Shown one piece after another: positions 11,220-23,139 of a stretch of DNA of 64,000 nucleotides (position 1 is its first letter; each line of letters starts with the position of its first letter). Made by a program: the position numbers and the translations under genes. A model generated the notes under the pieces. That model ran no database searches. It was not told the origin of the DNA and saw only the letters and a list, made by a program, of their open reading frames with translations. The stretch comes from Scalesia atractyloides (Eukaryota; Streptophyta; Magnoliopsida; Asterales; Asteraceae). The stretch lies in contig CAMTDV010000015.1 in NCBI GenBank assembly GCA_947069175.1, forward strand, positions 24,754,249-24,818,248, read 5' to 3'.

Positions 11220-12070
11220 AACAAACAGTAACTACAAACAGTAACTGAAGCGGCGAATACTTTATTAATACCTTTTATTAAAATAAAATCCCGCCTAAAC
11301 TACACGCCAAAAAACTCTTATATAAACAAATATCTCAGGAACCATTTGGTCACACCCAAAACACAAAAAAAGCCATGTTCTCTTGGCAAACCATTCACTT
11401 AAAACGTCATGTTCTCTTGGTCACACCCATAAACTTTTGCTGAATGAGATGGACAAATCTTCAAAAAAATGAGTCTAGTGACAATGATATGTCATTTTGT
11501 ATTGTTTGTTCTTGAGGAAGGTTTGGATGAGAAAAAGAAACCGATACCAGTTTAAATGCTATTTTGGAGTACATTACTAAATGATGTAGAGTGGGATGAG
11601 CATGAGGGTGAACACCTGTGTAAATGCTATTTTGGACATCAAGCGAAAAACCCACTCACAATCACACCCCAATAACAGCATCGACAAAATACGACATTGG
11701 TCTGTGTCTCTGACATCCAAAAAACCACTTAAACAAAACAACAACAAAAGATCAACCCAAAACCAAAACGACATATTTTACTGAACGATCAGTTCGTTTA
11801 GAGCAGGCCGTTTCAGAAGTGTAGGAAAAAATCGGCACCTATCTAAGGAATTCAAATGTCCAGGGGACAAAAAGTTCAAGAAGAAAAGACTGATGGCAGT
11901 GAAGATTTGGAAAAGAAATTGGATTAGCATTTTTAGTTTTTTTTCTTTCCTATTTTTTTGTGTGTCATATTCTGTGGTTTGTTATGTAATTTTCAGCTAA
12001 TAAAATACATTACTTCTCTAAAATTACTTATAAAATGCCAATATTCCACAAACGAAAATAACAGAATGCC
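11220..12070 (+). pseudogene. Tandem module B: leader and tail kept, coding part largely lost
   Basis: The leader (ACAGTAACTACAAACAGTAAC at about 11,227, then CTTATATAAAC at 11,316) repeats the leader of module C at about 12,290. The tail at 11,930-12,060 (TTTTTTCTTTCC..GTCAT.., AATAAAATAC, AATGCCA) repeats the tail of module A at 10,990-11,100. Between them no reading frame resembling copies A or C survives, only short fragments rich in Lys. This shows that the array had at least three units and that the middle one has decayed or was replaced. Confidence 0.45.
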
Positions 12071-12628
12071 AAATAACAAAACACCAAATTGCTTGAATCA
12101 CGTATTATTAAAAAACTCCAAATAATTACTAAAATGTATAAAACAAGGTGCAAGTGAATAGAACAAAAAAGGGTGCCGTACAAAAGTTTTAGTTTGCCAT
12201 CTTTATCTATAAAAACCCCATTAAATAAAAAAACCCAAACTCAAAAAAATGGGAAGTGTTATAGCCTTAATAGATAAGGCTGAACAAACAGTAACTACAA
12301 ACAGTAACTGAAACGACGGAAACTTTATTACTAACATTTGTTATATTAAAAACCACACCAAGGCAATTCAATATTTTTTATATTTTCTAAACGCCATAAA
12401 TACCTATCACATTATAGGTCTGCATCCTACATCACACGACAAACATTACACATCAAAAAACGTATATAGGGTTGCATCCTACTATTGTTTTTTGGCGCCA
12501 AAAACGTATATCTAACTCGCGCCAATAAAAAGGTCATTATATAAGTAGAATAGATAAACAAACTTAACACTCCACAAAATTCTATAAACACGCCACAAAT
12601 TGTTTAAAACGCCTTAAAAACTTAAAAA

Positions 12629-13215
12629 ATGGCTCAGGTTATTGCATGGAGTTTTGAGAGGTCGGGGATACGTTTCTTCCTAAAGTTCTCAGACAGGAGA
12701 AGGGTGAAGGTCAAAACCATCAACGCTATACTTAGTATGGATACTAAGTATGAGGCCGTTCAAAGAGATATTCTGGCCCTTTGGGTTCCAAGGGCCAACG
12801 ATTGTGAAATGACTTAAACGGTAATAAGAAGATTGAAAAGAAAATTTTCAGCAGATGATGATCATGATGATGACATTACTGATCTACCAATAGTTACCTG
12901 TTAGAGTTAAAGTTTGGATGAACCATCAAGAACGGTGAAAGTGACTTATCAAGACGGGGTGAATTATTCATTGACGATGGACGAAGTGCTGAACACAGAT
13001 AGACTACACCTTCTTAACAACTCTGTGATTTAGCACCTTCGGGTGATGCAAAAGCCAGGGTTGTGCTGATATTTAAATATAGGATGCGAGAAAGACTAAA
13101 CAAGATTATGGCGTTAGAGGCCAATGAAATTATTAACGATGATAAGTCTGAAGAAAGATATGGCCCAAGCGATGGGTACATCTCTGATGTCATACCATCC
13201 ACAGAAGACTATTAG
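12629..13215 (+). pseudogene. Unknown small gene, tandem copy C (broken)
   Basis: Starts at ATG 12,629 (MAQVIAWSFERSGIRF) and runs 62 codons (FSDRRRVKVKTINAILSM, VQRDILALWVPRANDCEMT) to a TAA. Beyond that stop the same frame continues with TVIRRLKRKFS, an Asp-rich run, and then, after further stops, SRTVKVTYQDGVNYSL and a final frame (ALEANEIINDDKSEERYGPS, ending TEDY) with stop at 13,213-13,215. Comparison with copy A shows conserved basic N-terminus, TVIRRL-RKF, a beta-rich centre, and an SDGY-SD-IP acidic tail. The pattern of conserved blocks suggests a real protein in the past. Function unknown; a DNA-binding role for the Arg/Lys-rich N-terminus is only a guess. Confidence 0.6.
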
Positions 13216-13724
13216 TTAAGTTTGTTTTAATCTTAGTTATAATGTTTTGAATTATTAAATGAAATTTTCATCAACTTATGAACGCCAAAAACGCCAAGAT
13301 ATTTACCTTTATAATATATACGAGATTAATTCAACTAGACAGATCTACAAAATAAAGTTGCTACTGAAACAGACAGGTTATAATGAATTTAGAAACGCAA
13401 AAAACGCCAAGATATTTACAAAATGAATTTGCTACAGAATATAGGAATTAGATTAAAATAAACAAAACGCCATAATCAACAACCCATTGGTTGAATAATA
13501 AACAATTGGAATAACACATTAATGAAAACGCCATAATTCATATATGCGTAACAAAAGCTGTAAAACGCAATTGATAAGTTCTAAATAATGAAAACGCCGC
13601 ATATTGATTCTATGTTGAAAATGAATTATAACGCCATCTATTACGCGGATGTGGACAATGACAATCGTGCTCCCGTATATCATTTAGCACCCCTGCCACG
13701 TGTGCGATCAGGATCCGTTGATCT

Positions 13725-13766
13725 GTTCTCACCGTTTTCACACTTTCAATCGTTTTCTCCTGATCC
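13725..13766 (-). repeat. Right terminal inverted repeat
   Basis: Reverse complement of the left end. Twenty of twenty bases match in the core, followed by CAATCGTTTTCTCCTGATCC, which parallels the outer left end with a few differences. Confidence 0.7.
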
Positions 13767-13799
13767 TATTTCTCTCTCTCTCCCTCTCTCCCTCTCTCC

Positions 13800-13842
<43 letters not shown>
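13767..13842. repeat. (CT)n then (TA)n microsatellite
   Basis: CT-rich tract with CCCTCTCT units followed directly by a TA run. It borders the inverted-repeat element and hides any target duplication. Confidence 0.9.
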
Positions 13843-13847
<5 letters not shown>

Positions 13848-13859
13848 TTTAACAAAACC

Positions 13860-14700
13860 TTTAAAAATAATAGCACTTTTTACAATCATCCACTAGTTTA
13901 TTCATTTTACATAAACTTGGTTATGTAACTTTTTATGATATTTATATTACAAATCATGCTCTTAATATTTTGTAAAGGTTATATTTGTCAAAAATCATTC
14001 CCAAGTTTAGTGTTTAAGTTCATAAATCATGAAGGTGATGATCTTGTTAGTTCTATACATCTTGATTTTTAGATCATCATCATCTTAAGCATATTCTTGC
14101 AAGATCATAGTGTTTAAACAACCTACTTTACAATAATAAACACATAAACACTCAAATATGTAAGATCATATTGTTTAATTTAGGGTTTTAAGCTTTATTT
14201 TTAAGGATGTTTAAGATGATCAAGTTGTACTTTCTTAAACTACATAACATAATAAGCATTAAAATGGTGTGAAAGAGTCTTACTGCTAGCACAAGGCTAC
14301 AGTAGAACTTGTAGGTAGAATATGAAGAGAATATGAAGATGTTGAAGCTTCAAGTGCTAAGAATAAGCTCCTAGTGCACCTTCATGTATTGCACCATCTT
14401 TGATCTTCTTGGAATGATGAATAAATGACTTGAAATAGGTTGTTTAGAGTTTAAAATGGGTGGATGTGGGTGTGCTCTTGGAGCCGTGAACAAGAGGGAG
14501 GAGGAAGAAGGTTTTTGGTGGTTAAAAGTTTGTTGGAAATGAAAGAAAATGAGAGTATGATGTGTTATAAACTTCTTCCTTATCTTTAGTCAATACCAAA
14601 TCCATCCTACCATACTTCCATTCTTTTCAAATCTTCATCATACCAACTAGTTTTAGGACACGAGGCCCACATGGGGGGGTGTTAAAGTGTAAATATTTAT
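13860..14700 (-). repeat. Possible gypsy LTR remnant
   Basis: On the minus strand a GTTTATAACACATC box near 14,565 is followed by a leader-like tract with CTTCTTCCTCCTCCCTCTTG and GTTCACGGC near 14,490. This layout resembles LTR R regions of plant gypsy elements. Ends were not found and there is no coding content. The assignment is tentative. Confidence 0.25.
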
Positions 14701-15613
14701 TAAATAAACTTTATAAAATATACATGTGACATATATACTAATCTTTTGATATTCAGGGGATTAGTGGAAGCCTTGTATGATTAGATGCAAACGGCATTTA
14801 TGATGTTAAATGACCCCTAACTAGTTCACTAGATTAGTATATTAGGTGTTAGGATGATAAAAATATCACTAGTTTGTTTGTTGGCTCAATACCAGACAAT
14901 ATGTGAAAGATGCGTTTTAATACCGGGAACGATGTCTTTGATACCCCATTGATATCCTCGTGTTTGTTTAAGACGATTAACATCATTTACAAGCTTTATT
15001 GACATTGAAATTGCTGAATTTTATGTTGAGGACAAAGTATAATTGTTACTTATAGCGCAGATCAGACAATTTATAAATGTGGGCATTTTTCGGAAAGTAA
15101 AAGTGTAGTAGCAATTTGTGCCCCTAATTTGGGTTTTTATTCATGTGTCTTTGATGATATGCTTTCATATCGTTCGTTGATCATTTCAGACAGTTTTCAG
15201 AACTTGCTGGCATGAAGAGTTTGTTCAGATGAATAGTGTTTCAGCATTGTGCCAACATATTTAACATAGTTATTCTTTTCTCGCAACGCAACGAATGTAA
15301 CAATACCAATTATCAAGTTTGAACATGCCCTACAAGTGCTAGCCTTCGTATGACCTAATTATAATAAATTAAGCCAAATATAAAATGTACAAATAGTTGT
15401 TAAGTTATACAGAATTATCATTAATTTTTGCCGGTTGACACATACACCTGGTCTAAGCAGCATAGACTAAAGAGTTGTGCATATCTTTTTTAGAAAAACA
15501 AACACCACATAAGTGTTTGCGAATTAAAGTTATAGTATATAACAAACTTGTCTCTCTATATTCCAATGCAAGAAGTCCTGTATAGTAAATGTGTGAAGCT
15601 ATTTCTCAGTTTT
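14701..15613. other. Non-coding spacer, nothing recognised
   Basis: AT-rich sequence without long frames, LTR ends, or tandem repeats that I could recognise. It is not part of the duplicated segment that begins at 15,614. Confidence 0.5.
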
Positions 15614-17164
15614 CTCATAAAATCCTACCTTCATATATGTATTTATAAAACTATAAACAAGTAAGGGCTTTGCAAGTTTTACGGTTGCACTTGAGCCCGA
15701 GCTCTTGTTTACAGCCGTAGCTACTTATCCAGCTAGTTGTTTTGTAGAGAATGACTGGATGTATAAAAGACGAGAAACGTAGAGAATGACTAGATGTATA
15801 AAAGACAAGAAACAAGAGAAATAGAGAATAATACTAAACTCTTAATCTCTATACTCATAAATAAAAATAAGATTACACTTGGCTGGTGTTTAGCCCCGTC
15901 CCCGAGAACTCTAAAAAAATTTAGGCGTCGGGCAACAAAAAGAATTGGGCCAAAATTGTGGTAAAGGGGAAATGAGTTAAAAAAATAAATTAAACCTTGG
16001 TGGTGGAGCCAAGACTAAAACTTGAGACCTCTACATTATCTTTGAGATGGTTTTCTACTCCGTCACCAACATTTTTTTTGCATAATAAATGGACCTCCGG
16101 GGTGACAAAAAAAGGGGACATGAATTAAAAAAATAAAACCTTAGTGTGGAGCGAAGACTAAAACTTGAGAACTCTAATTTTTTGCGTAATAAATGGATCA
16201 TAAATTCATGTTACACTTCGTTACATCCGGTAACTTTACACATAAGTAATTATAGACTTACTATATTATCGTTAGTTGATTAATTAATATGGTATGTTTT
16301 TGCTGTATTAACATAAAAAGCACTACTATTCATGTTCCACTTCGTTCAAGTATTGGTGATTTAGTTACTTAGTTCACTATGAACATGTAGCAATTTGCTT
16401 TTCTAGTCAATTAACATCTAAATTGTTTATAGTTATTTAGTCCACTATGAACATTAACAATTTGCTGTTCTATTCAGTTAACATCTAAAGTATAGTTCTG
16501 ATGGTTGTGAACCATTTGCAGTGAACATGACATTGTCAATTTAGACGTTTCAGTTGAACAACTAATCCTCTAAATGTTACATACAATTTTTTCTTCTTTT
16601 TTTTAATATCATAAATTAATCTTTTATACTTGATGTGGAAATACAAATGTAAACATTAAATTAGTTAAATCGTTTTCTAGAGTTGGATTGTTTAAAAGAT
16701 AAAGTTTTCATGCATCGATAATTGTATGTGGTGTTATCAAGAGTTAAAAGTCTAGACAGTGTTAAGCTACTAATATTAGATAAAAATGATATTGTGATGA
16801 ATAAAACAACAAATGTTGTTTACAAATAAGTATTTAGAGAGTTATGAAGTAGTATTACATTTTTACTTTTATAAAATTAATTCTAATTACAATTTATATT
16901 TTCTTAATCAATGTTCCATGTAATTCTATCCAAAACAGCTATTAACATAACATATTATCTTTTAGTCGATGTATCACACGGGTAGCTAACATAAAATGAA
17001 TAGCTAACATAAAATGAAATGCTAAGAAGAAACACAAAATGTAAATGCTAGGAAGGAAAAACATGGCTGGTCTTCACCGGTAGTGTTCGAAAATAGAATA
17101 TAGTAGAGAAGATCTTTAGAAATTTTAATACGGCACCGTTTTAGTGTTCGAAAACAAGGAATTA

Positions 17165-17228
17165 TGAGTATTAATAATAAAATTTTCTTCACACGACTTA
17201 TGAGTATTAATAATAAAATTTTCTTCAT
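17165..17228. repeat. Short direct repeat pair
   Basis: ATGAGTATTAATAATAAAAT plus TTTCTTCA occurs twice in tandem. It is bracketed by two copies of CATGGCTGGTCTTCACCGGT at about 17,062 and 17,230. The same arrangement is present in copy 2 near 31,400-31,590. Confidence 0.85.
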
Positions 17229-17575
17229 ACATGGCTGGTCTTCACCGGTAACATGCTTATCCATCTTTGATACTTTTCGAATACGCATAAATTAATGTTT
17301 TTCTTTAAAAGTGACAATTACATAATTGACTAATATTAAACGTTATAAGATAAGTAAATCATATTATATTAGAACACTGATCAAATTATTTCTTTAAATT
17401 GTTTGTTTCTTATAATAAGTCATGTTTCAAACAAACATGAATAAACATTTACAAGCAATCTTTTCATGTATATTATATCTTTTATTCTTTTAAATCTTAT
17501 CATCTTCTACCTTAAAATATCTCAGTGGTGGACAAATATGTGTAATTTAATCATAGAATTAGAGAATGTATCGGT

Positions 17576-17709
17576 TGTTCTAAACAAATATGATCATCAT
17601 ACATCAACCGTTGTATTTCTTATCATCTTATATGAATTTATATCGTTCTAAACAAATATGATCATACATCAACCGTTGCATTTCTTATCATCTTATATGA
17701 ATTTATATC
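17576..17709. repeat. Tandem duplication of about 66 bp
   Basis: The unit CTAAACAAATATGATCAT..CATCAACCGTTG..ATTTCTTATCATC..GAATTTATATC occurs twice in a row with small differences. It is also present in segment X copy 2 near 31,915-32,046. Confidence 0.85.
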
Positions 17710-18045
17710 CTCAAATTCACGTACCTAGATAATTTCATTTTTAAAGAACCAAAAGCTCAAAGTTCACTTCACGCTCAAATTCAAATTTTTAAACTTTCTT
17801 GTATCTCACTAAGCTCGATTCATGCTAAGGATAGCTTGTATGTTCACTAAGTTCCTTCTTTAATTGTTGAAGCTTGCACTTTTGATGAACTTCCGATGCG
17901 TTCGTTTATCACCTTGATCGACCCTTCATGATAAATTATCTTCCTTCAACATCTTAGGTGCACTTTGATGTACGCCGGCCATCAATTAGTCCAACATCTT
18001 AGGTGTGATTCACTATTGTAATTAGTTTGATGCATATGTATATAA

Positions 18046-18061
18046 GGGGGGGGGGGGGGGG
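18046..18061. repeat. Poly-G run, 16 bases
   Basis: The matching run in copy 2 (32,383-32,395) has 13 G. Assembly or slippage differences are expected at such runs. Confidence 0.9.
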
Positions 18062-18752
18062 TCCATAAAATGATGTGTTCAATGTAATATCTTTGATTCG
18101 TTGTGGTGATTTTGATGCACCTAATCAAATCACATTTCCTAGTTTACATAACTTGATTTTAGGTTTGGCACTTGAAAAACAAAGGAGATATTGCATCTAA
18201 ACTAGTTAACATGGTGCATCTTTAGTTGTCCAATTACAATAGTGTGTCTAAACAAGTTATAGTGATTAAACTAATTGTAAGAATCCGTCCAACATACAAC
18301 AATACATTCAAGTTGTCAAGATCTGAAGCATGAACACACTACGTGAATATAATGACGCATCTGGACCTGAAAATGGTGCGTCTAAAACTACTTGTATATG
18401 AACGCATATACTAGAACCGTCATACGCTTTGCACACAAAGATCACCCTCTACATGATCTTCTCATGAAATCAAACCTCATTCAACATCATAAGTTGGTTT
18501 GATAAACAAAAGCTAAGTCATCCTTTCCATAGTCCATGCAGTCTTTTTGATGTCATTTTGTTCAATTCAACAATGGGCCCATGATAAGGCCTAGTAAATT
18601 AAAGACATCAAAACCGAATGGGCCCATGATAAGGCCCAGTAAACTAAAGATGGCAAAATCGAATACGAACACAAAAACGAACTAGATACCACAATTCATA
18701 CAATCATCAAAAATATAGATCTTACAAGATTGGTCAACCGGCCGAGATAGAG

Positions 18753-19232
18753 GACCTTCAAAGATGATAAAGAACATCAATACATACATACATTACATGC
18801 ATGCATGCATGCATACATACATACATACATACATACATACATACATACATACATTACATGCATACATTACATGCATGCATGCATGCATACATACATACAT
18901 TCATAACCGGCCGAGATAGAGGACCTTCAAAGATGATAAAGAACATCAATACATACATACATTACATGCATGCATGCATGCATGCATGCATACATACATA
19001 CATACATACATACATACATTACATGCATACATTACATGCATGCATGCATGCATACATACATTCATACATACATACATACATACATACATACATACATACA
19101 TACATACATTCAGACAGACACACACACACACAGGACCTTCAAAGATGATAAAGAACATCAATACATACAGACAGACAGACACACACACATACATACATAC
19201 ATACATACATACATACATACATACATACATAG
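18753..19232. repeat. Compound CATA/CATG microsatellite with higher-order unit
   Basis: (CATA)n and (CATG)n runs alternate with a block GGACCTTCAAAGATGATAAA.. that occurs three times (about 18,753, 18,920 and 19,133). Copy 2 of segment X has only two such blocks. Long frames made of repeating His-Thr-Tyr-Ile or Met-Tyr-Val-Cys units arise from the repeat and are not proteins. Confidence 0.95.
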
Positions 19233-19922
19233 GCATACACATAAATATATATATGTACGTATGTGCATGTAAGTATACCTACAATACCACTAACAGTTAC
19301 TATACAACAAAAAGCAGAATATGGCATAATAGAAAACTGAGGATAGAATGATCATCTTGTGGCATATTTTCCACTATTGGATCAGCCGGAGCGGAAAAAC
19401 AGAAAACCGAAATGATCTCCACCTTCTTGCATTCACAATACTGATCACCATTTTGCAAGTCGAGAAATCTTGAAAAAACAATTGGCTTTCACATATATAT
19501 CCCATGCATGAAGAGTCAAATAAGGAGTGTTTTACATAAAATGATTATAATGATGATAATTTAGGGTCAACATGATCCCATACATGAATGTGATTTTGTT
19601 GCTTAAAGTTGTAATAATCACAAGTTTGGAATTAACTTTTAAGGATGTAACCGATGACGTAAAAGTAAAGGGATAATAGTAAATTTTTGGTGACCATGCC
19701 TCCATGAGAACCTGTTATGGAAAAAAACTCATCGGCCCCACCAATACTCTGCTAACCAGTGGGACCGGGTCAGTGGCTCCAATAATACCCTACTAACTTG
19801 TGGAAGTTGGATTCAATCTTGCCCTCTGCTAGAGGGGAATTAGACGCTTACCATAGTAAGTTGGCTCTGGGATTAAAGTAACAAGTTAAAAAACGCTCAA
19901 ATCAACACACATCCGACACATA

Positions 19923-22404
19923 CCAGGTTTGGGAAAGCCGCCTTCAGTTGATTAGTCGGTGAGACTGCGGATGCCTTTGCAAATAAGAACTATCTTCACC
20001 GACGCTAAAACTAGACGTTGAAGGGGACCACACACCCGTCTTATTCCCTCAAACTTGCTCGAGAAGTGCTCGAAGATTCATCCTGTAAATGGTCTCCATC
20101 TGGCAATCCCGTCGTGGGGATTACAGCAACCCGTGGTTGCATATGATCGGTTCTTACCATACCTTGATTGTTAGGAACTTCAACCCTACTATCTTCTGCT
20201 AGATTTCCAACATCTGAAGATGATGACTCATCATCTCCTCTAATTGTTAAAGAAGTACTCATACTTGGAACCATTTGATCTTCATAGTGGCAGATCGTGG
20301 TGGTTGTAGGAGCGGCCCTGAGGGTATTCTCGTCCATTTCCATCTCCATGGCTTGAGGGAAAGCTATCGGAGCATCGGCAACAGATTCTGATGAGTCTTC
20401 GAGCCTTTCTTCTATTCCATTTTTAAGAATAGCTCTCGAAGTAGCTTCGTGTTTCCGCATTTGCGATAGCGCTTCTTGTAGTTGGGATTTTGCCGCATCA
20501 AGTTTGACTATCGGGAGCGGCTAGTTTGACCCGAGCTCTACTCCAACAGCTTGAAACACGTATTCTGTTCAGGGTGATGTATCCATTCAGTTGGTAGTCT
20601 AGATAACTTTGGAAGCCACCTCCTTACATACTCGCCATTCAGGTCAAATTTATACCCCTCGAACTGCGGATTATCGATACGATCAAACTCATGACCGTCG
20701 GGTAACATACCCGATATATACTGCCAACCTAAAGCATCACTTTCGAGATCCGCATCCAAAAGCGTATCCCATAAATACTTCATCCCCCATCTCCATGGTA
20801 ACTGTAAAACCTTAACGAAGAAACTTGACACGACAACGCGTATCCTATCGTGTAGCCACCTAGTAGCCCACAAATCCCTCATCCCCGCATCAACCAACGG
20901 GTAGCCTATTCGACCTTGTCTCCATGCCTTAAAATAACCTTCGTCTATTATCCATGGGAAGAACTTCAAATGGGCCAAAAGTGGCCTCTCGTGGTTGTAC
21001 AGATGGTAAAACTCATGTACCGTGAATATCCCCATAGACCGATTGACTTAAGGAATAAGTTTACACTTTCTTCGCCAGCCTTGTTCCGTTCATTGGCCCA
21101 AAGGACTTGTTTGATTCGTAACAAGTGGAAGACTTTTCGTACACTGAGTTCTCCAAAGTGTAGGCGTGGAGATAAAAACGAGGTTGTCGCGCTGTCGGCT
21201 TTTCTTCGGTTTTTAAAGTATTCTAGTAATGGCTCGTTCATGAAAGCCGCAAGTGCCTTATCGGCGTTTTTCCAACTTGGTGACCATACGCGTGCAAAGA
21301 GAGCATTGTTTCCTTTCTCTGATTCGTCCTCGAGAATTATTGTGTCAGATGGACACTTTGATAGGTCACTTACAAAAAACATATTATAACGCGTTAGATA
21401 TGACTGTGTCAGGAATTGCCACCCTTAGATAACGTTGTAATGAAATATAGAAAGAGTGATAACTATTTTATAAGCAAAGTAACCTCAGATTATCTTCTGA
21501 GGTGGGAGTTGTGGAGACTCAGGATCGTAAGGCATTCATCATTAAGAACCTCCCATGGCTCGTATAGCAAATCTGCATTGAACGAACGCACTTCTATTCT
21601 GATATTCGTTAGAATATCTTTTATTCCATGATCCCTAACCAGAGACAAAGGATCTATAGCACATGAAACAAATTTATGTCAAATGAATATTATAAAAATA
21701 ATAAAAGGGTCATTTCTTAAGTATGCAAAACTTAATAATATCGAAATACACATATCTAAAAAGATACACGAAATCTCGAAACAAAGTCACATAAGTCAGA
21801 ACTTTAGTACATTATATGGAACAACATTGTTAAGTGAGTGTTTGGATGTATATGAAGTTATATATTCAGTTCTCAAAACAAGTATTAAGCTATTATTAAC
21901 CACAAATAATGGTGAATGAACATGTTTGAATATGAACTTCAAGATCTCAAATTGTTGGCTCTTTCCAACTTGAACAAAAATTAGCTCAAAATTCCAACAA
22001 CAACACTAAATTCGCATGTTTCCAAACACCCCTAAAACTTCAATAAGATCTGTACATCAGTCAACAACAATATACAAAAAATAATAACTTACGGATCATA
22101 TAAGTGATTGAAAAACAGTTGAGTAGCACCACTAGACTTGATGAGACGCAAAAAAAGAAAACACTAACAATAGATCTCTTGGTAACAAGAGAAGTACCAA
22201 GATTCTTCAAAGATGAATCCAGTACAGCTAAACTCTGTTTCAACCACCATCTTGACACCCTAACAGGGTAATGATGACCCTCTTCTCTGGTACCCATATG
22301 TACACAACAATCACTTGAACAGACCTCACACCACCTGCCGAAGCAGGGTTATCTTCAACCCTCAGATCTATCCTAAACCATACTATACTACACCCTCCTG
22401 ACAT
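19923..22404 (-). pseudogene. CRY1: Cryptochrome 1 blue-light receptor, pseudogene copy 1
   Basis: Exon 1 starts at MSGGCSIVWF (22,404; an upstream in-frame Met lies at 22,425) and ends near HLYDP with a GTAAG donor at about 22,090. The photolyase-homology region follows (SEKGNNALFARVWSP, RKADSATTSFLSP, AWRQGR-GYPLVDAGMRDLW, WRWGMKYLWDTLLDADLESD, ALGWQYI, FDRIDNPQFEGYKF). The C-terminal tail includes DQMVP at 20,266-20,280, an acidic Ser-rich patch, and an end resembling NWRRLSQT near 19,925. Plant CRY1 binds FAD and signals blue light. Lesions: frameshifts near 22,290, 22,150, 21,013 and 20,571; a small deletion after YEPWEV and an insertion before DLSKC near 21,360-21,480; stops at 20,521, about 20,041 and 19,944. 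FRRDLR is FRIDLR and ATGWLHDR is ATRWLHDR. It cannot encode a receptor. Confidence 0.95.
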
Positions 22405-22436
22405 CCCTTTAATAATACACTTCAAAATCTTGAATC

Positions 22437-22640
22437 TTGATATGGGTTTTCAAAAAGATTGAATTATGATGGTGGGTTTTCAAACTGATAGAATTTTTTA
22501 TGGTGGGTTTTGATAACTATTGAATTTTGATGAAGGGTTTTGAGAAAGATTGAATTTTGATGAAAGGTTTTCAAAAAGATTGAATCTTGATGGAGGTTTT
22601 TGAAAATCTTGAACTTTGATGTAGGATTTTTAAGACTTTG
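22437..22640. repeat. Tandem repeat of about 36 bp just upstream of CRY1 copy 1
   Basis: About six degenerate units of the form TTGATG(A/G)(A/T)GG(G/T)TTT followed by (C/G)AAAA-GATTGAAT lie immediately 5' of the pseudogene start on the minus strand. It may have been a 5' UTR or promoter minisatellite. It is absent from the truncated copy 2. Confidence 0.75.
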
Positions 22641-23139
22641 TTGAAGAATATCAGAAGACAGTAATTAATCTTACCTCAGACTTGATCTTCACTCATGTGA
22701 TCAAGAATCATTGTAGGCCATGAACACTAAAAAGGCAACATCGTTTTTTACAAATTAATGAAGAATTTAATAACTAGTGAGCATAATCAGAATTTTGGTT
22801 CTTTGGGTTTTCAGTTGATATAGATACAACCAAAGACATCAAGAAAGGAAGATGAAGGGGATCTGTTTGCTTCAACAGAAAATTGCTGTTGGCTAATTTG
22901 CAGCCACATGTTCGTTTTCTGTTTCCCTTCTTTCTTGGAATTTTGCTAGCTTCTTATTAAACACAAATAGTGCATATAATCTTCCACATTTTTCTTGCAA
23001 ATGTTTTTCTAACCTTTTATCCTCAAAGTATTAACCTCTTGTCGTTACCTTGGGTGGGTAATTGTTGTCATCAAATAGGATCTATCCTAACCTAACGTTA
23101 GCTAAATGTGTGGGAAACGGTGATCAAGGGTTTAGATGT
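22641..23139. other. Upstream flank of CRY1 pseudogene
   Basis: No gene. On the minus strand this would be the CRY1 promoter/5' region, but no clear TATA box was identified. Confidence 0.4.

Larger units (their letters stand above)
10084..13640. repeat. Dispersed AAACGCCA motif, about 15-20 copies
   Basis: Copies of AAAACGCCA or close variants (ACGCCA, CGCCAAAAA, AATGCCA) are scattered near 10,084, 10,111, 10,354, 10,373, 10,886, 11,155, 11,170, 11,306, 12,390, 12,592, 13,281, 13,291, 13,397, 13,466, 13,528 and 13,630. They are nearly all on the plus strand. Most lie between genes, but one is within coding sequence at 10,886. The similarity to AAAACGCTT in the TIR suggests subterminal-type binding sites; this is inference. 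Confidence 0.7.
9912..13766. mobile_element. Putative DNA transposon with terminal inverted repeats carrying a tandem unknown gene
   Basis: Inverted ends enclose about 3.86 kb. The core AGTGTGAAAACGGTGAGAAC at 9,934-9,953 is matched perfectly in reverse at 13,725-13,744. The outer part GGATTTGGGAAAACGC (left) corresponds to GGATCAGGAGAAAACG (right, reversed), and weaker similarity continues inward through an ATCCATTGGATC-like block. Inside are three tandem modules of about 1.0-1.1 kb with a shared leader, TATA-like TATATAAAC, and AATAAA-containing tail, plus many AACGCCA motifs. No transposase was seen, so if mobile it is non-autonomous. A clean target-site duplication could not be found; the right flank is a (CT)n/(TA)n tract. 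A Mutator-like element is one possibility, by TIR style only. Confidence 0.55.
15614..20863. repeat. Duplicated segment X, copy 1 (5,250 bp)
   Basis: From CTCATAAAATCC at 15,614 to GCCACCTAG at 20,863 the sequence is repeated in the same orientation at 29,940-35,002, with few substitutions and small indels (a 16-G versus 13-G run; an extra microsatellite block here). It is mostly non-coding up to 19,922 and ends within the CRY1 pseudogene. Here CRY1 continues to its start at 22,404; in copy 2 it stops abruptly. Small frames inside (17,022-17,288; 17,466-17,651) occur in both copies but look like chance. Confidence 0.95.

Noticed and set aside
18801..19351. Long reading frames with repeating His-Thr-Tyr-Ile or Met-Tyr-Val-Cys
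   Set aside because: They are translations of the CATA/CATG microsatellite in several frames on both strands.
20609..21389. Plus-strand frames of 68 and 157 codons
   Set aside because: They are antisense shadows of the CRY1 photolyase-homology region.
19923..22404. Functional CRY1 gene
   Set aside because: Multiple frameshifts and stops, plus altered conserved residues, exclude a full-length product.
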